In this document: positions 57,058 to 64,000 of the stretch, piece after piece
Layout of the letters: every line of letters starts with the position of its first letter
Numbering within the stretch: the first letter of the stretch is position 1
From: Pseudoalteromonas sp.
GTDB taxonomy: Bacteria > Pseudomonadota > Gammaproteobacteria > Enterobacterales > Alteromonadaceae
Direction of reading: 5' to 3'
NCBI RefSeq assembly: GCF_018402495.1
Contig: NZ_JAGYIU010000001.1
Span: 434,001 to 498,000, forward strand
DNA: 64,000 nucleotides
Translations under genes and position numbers: made by a program
The notes under the pieces: model-generated
What the model was told of the DNA's origin: nothing
What the model saw: the letters and a program-made list of their open reading frames with translations, nothing else
Databases searched by the model: none

Positions 57058-57224
57058 TAATGACCGCTCTGAAAATAAAACGCACAGTAGTTATACTGTG
57101 CGTTAAAAAGTGAGTTAATTATTGTGCTAACGTGCTGATTTATTAACGCCAATTTCTCCTTAGCGCTACCCCTTAAATTGAAAATATCTTACACTGGCTT
57201 TATCTCAAGTAAGGCGGGTATCGT

Positions 57225-60200
57225 ATGCTCAATATTATTCAATCAAACCGAATGGAAGCCCTGCAAGCGCAGTTTCATCAACTGTTAAAGGTAAACCCAT
57301 TGCAAAGCCCCTTTGACAAAGAAGTGGTGTTAGTGCAATCGCCGGGTATGTCGCAGTGGCTAAAAATTGGTTTAAGTGAAAATTTAGGCGTGGCTGCGCA
57401 GGTAGACTTTCCGCTGCCGTCGAGCTTTATTTGGCAGTTGTACCAGCAACTATTGCCAAACGTGCCTAAAGAGTCGGCGTTTAATAAACCGAACCTTGCT
57501 TGGAAACTGTTTGCAATTTTACCTACTTGTATTGACGAGCCACTGTATTTACCCCTAAAAACCTATTTGGAGGGCGATATTGACGGCCAAAAAACGTTTG
57601 CCCTATGTGAAAAAATAGCCGATGTGTATGACCAATATTTAATGTACCGCCCCCATTGGATAGCGACGTGGGATAAGGGCATTGATGAGCTTGATGATGT
57701 TGATGTTAGTATTGCGCCTTGGCAACCGGATTTATGGCGCCGCCTTGTAAAATTAAGCAAAACACTTGGGCAAAGCCAATTTCACCGCGCCAACATGCAA
57801 GGGCAGTTACTCAGCGCCCTTGAGAATATGGATAGCAGCTTATTGCCAAAGCGTATTAGCCTGTTTGGTATATCGGCCATTGCCAGCTCGCAGCTTGAGG
57901 TGTTTGTCGCTTTAAGTAAAAAAACACAGGTGTTTTTATTCTTTTTTAATCCCAGCGAGCATTATTGGGGCGACATAATTGATGAAAAAACAGCGGCTAA
58001 AATAAACGCTAAATATGCCAAAATGCCGCTGGTGGAAGCGCAGCAAAAAAAGCACACTAATCCCGATGAAGAATACTATTTTATTGGTAATCCGTTGTTG
58101 TCGTCGTGGGGGAAGCTAGGCCGCGATTATTTTGAGCAACTGGTGCAGCTTGATGCCCGTTGGATTGATGGCTTTATTGATGCGTTTGACGACTCTTTGC
58201 TTGGTCAAATTCAAAGCGAAATTTATCAACTTGCCTTTAAAGGTGAATCGCTCACCGATAATAAAGCTTGGTTTATCAACGATGAAGGTAAGCTGCCTAT
58301 TAGTGCAACCGATACCAGTATTACCTTAAGTGACTGCCATACGCCACTTCGAGAAGTAGAGCGCCTGCACGATTATTTACTTAATTTATTTAATCAAAAC
58401 CCAGCGCTGACCCCCAAAGATATTATAGTGATGATGCCTGATGTAGGTACATACAGCCCTTACATAGAGGCTGTTTTTGGTGGTGCACAGGGCAGTCGAT
58501 TTATACCGTATGCGCTAGCTGATTTAGCCATAGAGCAAGAAAAACCAGTACTGAGCTCGTTTGCCAGTTTAGCTAATTTACCGTTTTCGCGTTTTGGGGT
58601 GTCAGACATACTGGATTTATTACAAGTTACGCAAATAGCTGATAAATTTGGCCTAGAAGCTCACGAGTATGAGCAAATACACTATTGGCTAGAACGTGTT
58701 GGCGTAAAGTGGGGGATAAACGCTGAGCATAAAAGCAGTTTTGATTTACCCGCGATAGAATTAAACACCTGGCAACATGGTTTAAACCGCTTATTACTCG
58801 GTATTGCCCAGCGTGATGAGCAATGCCCATTTAACGGCATTTATAGCGCCGACGAAGTTGAGGGCATGGCGCTCGATACGCTCAATAAATTAGTACATTT
58901 TATTGATGTATTGCAAGACTTTAAAACGAAACTCACCCCAGATGACACACTAACCAATAAAGCCCATATTTTAAGTGAATTGCTTAATGCTATTTACGAG
59001 CGCGAAAGCGAAGACAGTTGGGATTTACTCGTGCTGCAAAACGTACTTGAAGACATTGCTAAGCACCATGATAACGGCGATTACAGCAAAGCGGTGTCGC
59101 AGCGCATAGTGAGTTATTTAATCAAGCAAGGCATACAAGAAAAAGGGGTAGGACAGCGTTTTTTAGTCGGGCAAGTGAACTTTTGTACATTAATGCCAAT
59201 GCGCGCCGTTCCTTTTAAAGTAGTGTGTATGCTAGGTTTAAACGATGCTGATTACCCGCGCACGGTGCAACCGATTGGTTTTGACTTAGTACCGTACTCT
59301 AAAAAACAAAAAGGTGACCGTTCACGTAAACTCGATGACCGTTATTTATTTTTAGAGGCGCTCCTCAGTGCCCGAGAAAACCTGTATATGAGTTACATCG
59401 GTCGTTCGTGTTTTGACAATCAGCCGCGTATGCCATCAACGCTTGTGAGCGAGTTGCTTGAATATATTGGACGTAGTTTTACTCTGATTGAGCCCAGTAA
59501 TAAAAGCCTGCCAGACTGCCTTATTAGCCAACAGCATTTGCAACCTTTTAATAGCTTATATTACTCACCAGCTAGCAATAATGAACAAGTGGGCGTAAAT
59601 AATCACAGCTATAACCCTATTTGGCTGCCTAGTGAGGCTATTGAGCCAAAAGCAATGACGGCACTTAATATACCGGCTCCTGAGCTACTTGATCTTGATG
59701 TGTTTATTCGTAGTGTGTGCCATGCCCAAGAAAGTTTTTATCAGCAAAGCTTAGGGTTACGCTTGCCGCAATTTAACGATATAGCGAAAGATGAAGAACC
59801 GTTTAGCCTAGATGCACTGCGCCGCTATTTTTATCTTGACGAAATACTTGAGGCAAACATTAACAATACGCCGCTTAGCACCGAACAAATCCTGCAGCGC
59901 GGTGAGTTGCCGCAAGCTAATGTTGGCAGCCTAATTTATGAGAGTATGCAACACCGAGTTGATGCGCTTGCAGGGCAAGTGAAAGAGCAAGTAAAACATG
60001 GTAAAAGTGAGCCAGTAGAAGTGCTACTTAAAATTGCGGGTACCACAATAGAAGGCTGGCTAAATCATATTTACATACACAAGCAAGTGTTTTACCGCAG
60101 CGCCAGTATTAAAGCCAAAGACTTAATAAAAGGCTTTATTTATCACCTTGTAGCGCAAAGCATGCAGCAAAATGTTGAAACCTTATTGCTGGGTTTAGAT

Positions 60201-60527
60201 AAACAAATTAGTTTTGCACCTATGAGTAAAGCCGATGCCGACGTATTGTTAGCCGACTGGTTTGAGTTATTTAAAGCGCTGCGTCAAGCCCCCGTTGCGT
60301 TTTTTCCGGTGAGCGGTTATGAATACGTTAAAACAGGTGGCGATATGACAAAAGCCAACAGTAAATTTAGCCCTCAATATATTGGCCGAGGCGAGGGAGA
60401 AAACCCCTATATTCGCTTAACGGTGCAATCGCTTAATGATTGCCAAGACGAATTTATACACTGGAGCGAAAAATTACTCGCCCCGTTATTTGAGCACGCC
60501 AAGGAGAGTGACTATGCAAGCGCTTAA
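57225..60527 (+). CDS. recC: Exonuclease V subunit RecC
   Basis: 1100 residues, the usual RecC length. The N terminus has LNIIQSNRMEALQ and the VVLVQSPGMSQWLKIGLSENLGVAAQVDFPLPSSFIW block, a RecC signature; VGQVNFCTLMPMRAVPFKVVCMLGLNDADYPRTVQPIGFDL is a conserved segment in the middle. RecC recognises Chi and holds RecB and RecD in the RecBCD helicase-nuclease. The stop codon lies 14 bases inside the recB start, so the two are coupled. No SOS box is seen upstream. Confidence 0.96.
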   Translation: MLNIIQSNRMEALQAQFHQLLKVNPLQSPFDKEVVLVQSPGMSQWLKIGLSENLGVAAQVDFPLPSSFIWQLYQQLLPNVPKESAFNKPNLAWKLFAILPTCIDEPLYLPLKTYLEGDIDGQKTFALCEKIADVYDQYLMYRPHWIATWDKGIDELDDVDVSIAPWQPDLWRRLVKLSKTLGQSQFHRANMQGQLLSALENMDSSLLPKRISLFGISAIASSQLEVFVALSKKTQVFLFFFNPSEHYWGDIIDEKTAAKINAKYAKMPLVEAQQKKHTNPDEEYYFIGNPLLSSWGKLGRDYFEQLVQLDARWIDGFIDAFDDSLLGQIQSEIYQLAFKGESLTDNKAWFINDEGKLPISATDTSITLSDCHTPLREVERLHDYLLNLFNQNPALTPKDIIVMMPDVGTYSPYIEAVFGGAQGSRFIPYALADLAIEQEKPVLSSFASLANLPFSRFGVSDILDLLQVTQIADKFGLEAHEYEQIHYWLERVGVKWGINAEHKSSFDLPAIELNTWQHGLNRLLLGIAQRDEQCPFNGIYSADEVEGMALDTLNKLVHFIDVLQDFKTKLTPDDTLTNKAHILSELLNAIYERESEDSWDLLVLQNVLEDIAKHHDNGDYSKAVSQRIVSYLIKQGIQEKGVGQRFLVGQVNFCTLMPMRAVPFKVVCMLGLNDADYPRTVQPIGFDLVPYSKKQKGDRSRKLDDRYLFLEALLSARENLYMSYIGRSCFDNQPRMPSTLVSELLEYIGRSFTLIEPSNKSLPDCLISQQHLQPFNSLYYSPASNNEQVGVNNHSYNPIWLPSEAIEPKAMTALNIPAPELLDLDVFIRSVCHAQESFYQQSLGLRLPQFNDIAKDEEPFSLDALRRYFYLDEILEANINNTPLSTEQILQRGELPQANVGSLIYESMQHRVDALAGQVKEQVKHGKSEPVEVLLKIAGTTIEGWLNHIYIHKQVFYRSASIKAKDLIKGFIYHLVAQSMQQNVETLLLGLDKQISFAPMSKADADVLLADWFELFKALRQAPVAFFPVSGYEYVKTGGDMTKANSKFSPQYIGRGEGENPYIRLTVQSLNDCQDEFIHWSEKLLAPLFEHAKESDYASA

Positions 60528-63500
60528 TCCACTCACTATGCCACTAACAGGGCAAAGCTTAATTGAAGCCAGTGCAGGCACAGGAAAAACCTACACCATT
60601 ACTGGTTTGTATTTACGCTATTTATTGGGCATGCAAATACCGGATGAGCGCAATACCCCATTAAGTGTTGAGCAAATTTTAGTGGTGACCTTTACCGATG
60701 CCGCCACTCAAGAAATTAAAGACAGGGTGCGCAGCCGTATTATTGCCGCACGTGATGCCTTACTCGGGCAAGCGCCAAACGATGAACTTATAGAAGGCGT
60801 GATAGCCGCGGTTGATGATAAGCACCGCGCGTTTGATTTACTCGATGCCGCAGCCAAATCAATGGACGAAGCGGCTATTTTTACTATTCATGGTTTTTGT
60901 CAGCGAATGCTAAAACAGCACGCGTTTGAGTCGGGAGTGGCGTTTAACTTAGAATTTATTTTAGATGAACGCGATATTCTGCTTGAAACCATAAAAGATT
61001 TTTGGCGCGCGTTTGTATACCCGCTTAATAAAGAAAAAACCGATGCGATTTTAGCGGTATTTGCCGCGCCCGAATCACTATTTAGCCACGTAAGCAGTAT
61101 TTTAAATAAAACCAATGCTGAAATCACACCGCAGGTTAATTTAGAGCATGTATGGCAAGCGAGAGATGAATACTTAGATCTTATTCCTGTCTTTAAAAAA
61201 GCCTGCTTGGAGCAAGAATTTATTGGTGCTGTGAAAGCATCAGATTTAAGTGGCTCAAAAACACCCGCTCGAAAAGGCAGTTTAGCGGCGCTTGAAGCGT
61301 TTTGTTTAGGTAATGATGACTTTTTTGAATTTGGCACCAACAAATATTCGTTTGAGGTTTGGAGCAGCGAAAATTTAAGTAATACGGCTAATTATAAAAA
61401 AAATGGCACATTACTGACTCATCCACTTATTAGCCAATTTGACACACTAGCCACACTTAACAACACCATTAATCAAGGGCTTAAAATAGCGGTTGTGCAG
61501 CATGCTGCGCGTTGGGTTAAAGCGGCGATAGTTAAACGCAAACAAGAGCAAAGTGTAATAACCCCAGATGACTTACTCACTAATTTATACAGTGCTTTAA
61601 ATAGTGAACAAGGGGATGTGCTCGCGCAAAAAATAGCGCAGTTATTTCCGGTGGCAATGATTGATGAGTTTCAAGATACCGATCCGATTCAATACGGTAT
61701 TTTTAGTAAAATTTATAGCCAAATCAATACTACGCTTGCCATGATAGGCGATCCAAAACAGGCTATTTATGGGTTTAGGGGCGCAGATATATTTACTTAT
61801 ATAGGTGCTAAAAAGGCTGTAGAGCAGTCGCAACAATTTACCCTAGGCACTAATTTTCGTTCCAGCAGCGATATTGTTCGCAGCGTAAATAGCTTATTTA
61901 GCAAATACGACAACAGCTTTATTTATAACGATGCCATCCCCTTTAATAAGGTAAAAGCCAAGGGTAAAAAAGCAGAACAGTCATTTTTAATTGATGGCAA
62001 ACCGGCCACCGCCTTTGAATTTAATGTGTTTGTGGATGAAGCGGGCGATGAAAAAAATAAACCGACCAATAAAGGTGTTGGGCAAGCCCATTTAGCCACC
62101 CATTTTGCTAATAAAATAGTCACGTTACTTGAGCAAGCAAATCAAGGCATAGCCTGTATTGGTGCGACCCCTGTAAGCGCTGCCGATATTTGTATCTTGG
62201 TGCGTGACCGTGTTGAGGCGCAAATAATGAAGCAAGCGCTGAGTAAAGCCAATATTGCCAGCGTGTATTTGTCGCGCGACAGTGTCTTTAGCCAAGAGCT
62301 AAGTCACCATTTACTCAATTTTTTAACTGCGCTGCACGGCCAATACGATGAGTCGCTGCTTCGTGGTGTGCTCGCGGGGCCGTTATTTTGTTTAAGTTAC
62401 AACGAAATTTTTGCCTTAGCCGAGGATGAAAATGCATGGCAAGAGCATTTAAACTTTTTTGCCCAACTTAGCCATATTTGGCACAAGCAAGGGGCTATGG
62501 CGATGCTCGAGCGCTTACTAAGCCATAATCAGCTCAGCGCTAAATGGCAAGGTTTAGGTTATAACGTAGAGCGTTGGCTCACCGATTTTAGGCACCTTGG
62601 CGAAATTCTGCAGCAAAAACAAATAGAGCTTGAAGGGACACTGCGCTTATTACGCTGGTTTGCGCAAAAGGTGAGCCAGCAAGAGGGTGAAACTGTGCAA
62701 GTTCGCTTAGAAAGCGACGCTAACTTAGTTAAAATTGTTACTATGCATGCTTCAAAAGGGCTTGAATACCCGCTGGTATTTATGCCATTTGCTAGTGGTT
62801 ATCGTGAAACTAAAGAGGCACTTTATCATAATAACGGCAAGTTAATTTTTGATTTAAGTAAAGACGAAGCTGCCTTGCAAAAAGCAGAAAAAGAACGCCT
62901 AGCAGAAGACCTGCGTTTATTATATGTAGCGCTTACCCGCGCGGTGCATTTTTGTGCACTGGGTGTATATAACATTGGACAAGGGCAAAGTAGTCGTTTA
63001 GCGATTCAAAGTTGTGCGCTGGGGCATGTATTGTTCTCGAACTTAGACATAACCAGTAGCCAAACATGGCGCACTCATTTGAGCGAGTTTTGTGATGCCA
63101 ATGATGCAATGGCGTACCTGCAATTTACCTCGAGTGAATTATTAGAGCAGGGTATACTTTGCCTAAATAGCAGTAACACTCAACAGCAAAGCTTGAGTAT
63201 TAATACAGTAACTGCACACATTGAACGCGATTGGCGAGCAACCAGTTTTAGTGCGCTAAGCTTTAAAAAGCATACTGACCAACTAGCCCCCGGGCGTAGT
63301 GATGAAGATCATCAAAGAGATGAGTTTGCCGTGCAACAAGATGAACTTCCCTCACCGTATAGCTTTCCAAAAGGCGCAAAACCCGGTAGTTGTTTGCACG
63401 AAATATTTGAGCAACTTGATTTTACCAGCCCGGTTGTTCACCCCACTAATGCGGAGCAAAATCTTGCAGCTGTGGTTAAGCGTACCTTTGAAAAATACCA

Positions 63501-64000
63501 TATTGATGAGCAATGGCAGCAAATTACCGAGCAATGGGTGCTTGATGCGCTGAGTTGCCCACTAAACAGCAAGAATAATTTAAGTTTGAACCAATTAGCG
63601 CCAAGCGATTGCCTCGTTGAAATGGAGTTTAACTTGCCTCTTAGTAGCCTAAGCGCTCCTAAACTTAATGAAATACTGGTGAAGCATTTTAGTTTTACAC
63701 ACAGCAACCTTGAATTTGCCCATGTTAAAGGCTTATTAAAAGGCTTTATTGATTTAATATTTTGCTACCAAGGTAAATATTATATTTTGGATTATAAATC
63801 GAATTATTTAGGCAGCACCTCCGCAGATTATGAGCCTGAGCAACTAGAGCAAGCGATGACGAGTCACCAATACCACTTACAGTATTTAATTTATACCGTA
63901 GCGCTGCATCGCCTGTTAAAACAGCGTATCCCCGATTACGCAATAGAGACGCATTTAGGCGGTGTGTACTATACCTTTTTGCGTGGTATGCCAGCAGGTG
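60514..64000 (+). CDS. recB: Exonuclease V subunit RecB (3' end outside window)
   Basis: About 1162 codons visible; the gene runs off the window. The ATG at 60514 overlaps recC by 14 bases and follows AAGGAGAG, a strong ribosome site. Motifs: Walker A SLIEASAGTGKTYTI (residues about 13-27), VVTFTDAATQEI, IHGFCQRML, MIDEFQDTDPIQYGIF (helicase motif II), GDPKQAIYGFRGADIFTY, MHASKGLEYPLVFMP and LLYVALTRAVHFC. The C-terminal nuclease domain begins in the last 300 residues: GFIDLIF...YYILDYKSNYLG holds the catalytic Asp and DYK. RecB is the 3'-5' helicase and the nuclease of RecBCD, acting on double-strand breaks. Confidence 0.97.
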   Translation, partial: MQALNPLTMPLTGQSLIEASAGTGKTYTITGLYLRYLLGMQIPDERNTPLSVEQILVVTFTDAATQEIKDRVRSRIIAARDALLGQAPNDELIEGVIAAVDDKHRAFDLLDAAAKSMDEAAIFTIHGFCQRMLKQHAFESGVAFNLEFILDERDILLETIKDFWRAFVYPLNKEKTDAILAVFAAPESLFSHVSSILNKTNAEITPQVNLEHVWQARDEYLDLIPVFKKACLEQEFIGAVKASDLSGSKTPARKGSLAALEAFCLGNDDFFEFGTNKYSFEVWSSENLSNTANYKKNGTLLTHPLISQFDTLATLNNTINQGLKIAVVQHAARWVKAAIVKRKQEQSVITPDDLLTNLYSALNSEQGDVLAQKIAQLFPVAMIDEFQDTDPIQYGIFSKIYSQINTTLAMIGDPKQAIYGFRGADIFTYIGAKKAVEQSQQFTLGTNFRSSSDIVRSVNSLFSKYDNSFIYNDAIPFNKVKAKGKKAEQSFLIDGKPATAFEFNVFVDEAGDEKNKPTNKGVGQAHLATHFANKIVTLLEQANQGIACIGATPVSAADICILVRDRVEAQIMKQALSKANIASVYLSRDSVFSQELSHHLLNFLTALHGQYDESLLRGVLAGPLFCLSYNEIFALAEDENAWQEHLNFFAQLSHIWHKQGAMAMLERLLSHNQLSAKWQGLGYNVERWLTDFRHLGEILQQKQIELEGTLRLLRWFAQKVSQQEGETVQVRLESDANLVKIVTMHASKGLEYPLVFMPFASGYRETKEALYHNNGKLIFDLSKDEAALQKAEKERLAEDLRLLYVALTRAVHFCALGVYNIGQGQSSRLAIQSCALGHVLFSNLDITSSQTWRTHLSEFCDANDAMAYLQFTSSELLEQGILCLNSSNTQQQSLSINTVTAHIERDWRATSFSALSFKKHTDQLAPGRSDEDHQRDEFAVQQDELPSPYSFPKGAKPGSCLHEIFEQLDFTSPVVHPTNAEQNLAAVVKRTFEKYHIDEQWQQITEQWVLDALSCPLNSKNNLSLNQLAPSDCLVEMEFNLPLSSLSAPKLNEILVKHFSFTHSNLEFAHVKGLLKGFIDLIFCYQGKYYILDYKSNYLGSTSADYEPEQLEQAMTSHQYHLQYLIYTVALHRLLKQRIPDYAIETHLGGVYYTFLRGMPAG

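Noticed and set aside
60900..61343. Long open frame on the - strand inside recB
   Set aside because: It lies opposite a strongly conserved part of recB, has no ribosome site and no recognisable domain.

Overview
The window looks like chromosome of a marine gammaproteobacterium of the Alteromonadales, most probably Pseudoalteromonas. The assignment rests on low G+C, the gene set (RlmI, CysB, SulA-like, YedJ-like, VC2046-like proteins), the conserved order pabB-nudL-sdaA, many two-component and chemotaxis proteins, a TonB-dependent receptor, and short palindromic intergenic elements. It is an inference from protein resemblance; no search was run.

Layout. Positions 1-10900 hold housekeeping and signalling genes: the 3' part of hrpA, a REC-PilZ regulator, rlmI, an HD hydrolase, a VOC protein, and an MHYT hybrid kinase followed by an HD-GYP regulator. 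Positions 10900-17900 hold a YgjP-type protease, two tandem tRNA-Tyr genes, small conserved proteins, ychJ, a sulA-like gene with LexA-like sites, an NCS2 purine permease and cysB. A group II intron (about 17889-19990) sits directly after the cysB terminator, followed by a 199-bp inverted-repeat element. Then come sdaA, nudL, pabB, class I fumarase, a second palindromic element, an IS200-type insertion sequence and tRNA-Ser(GGA).

Positions 26400-44270 are a defence island with all genes on the + strand. In order: an orphan CARF protein of the NE0113 family, hsdR, a broken RhuM-Fic gene, an array of eight 30-bp repeats, hsdM (with a related repeat inside its reading frame), hsdS, an unknown 653-residue protein, an SNF2 helicase, a small protein, and two dynamin-like GTPases. 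The second GTPase closely resembles LeoA, and the first fits the partner called LeoBC in the Eleos defence system. The last five genes are tightly packed and overlap or nearly touch, so this looks like an enlarged Eleos operon with a helicase and an unknown repeat-motif protein added. Copies of one palindromic repeat family lie at both edges of the island and twice inside it.

Positions 44270-64000 return to ordinary genes: an M3 peptidase lipoprotein, a CZB chemoreceptor, DUF2750, a TetR regulator divergent from an old-yellow-enzyme reductase with two palindromic operators, a PAS chemoreceptor, a TonB receptor with two secreted phosphatases (probably phosphate scavenging), recC and the 5' part of recB.
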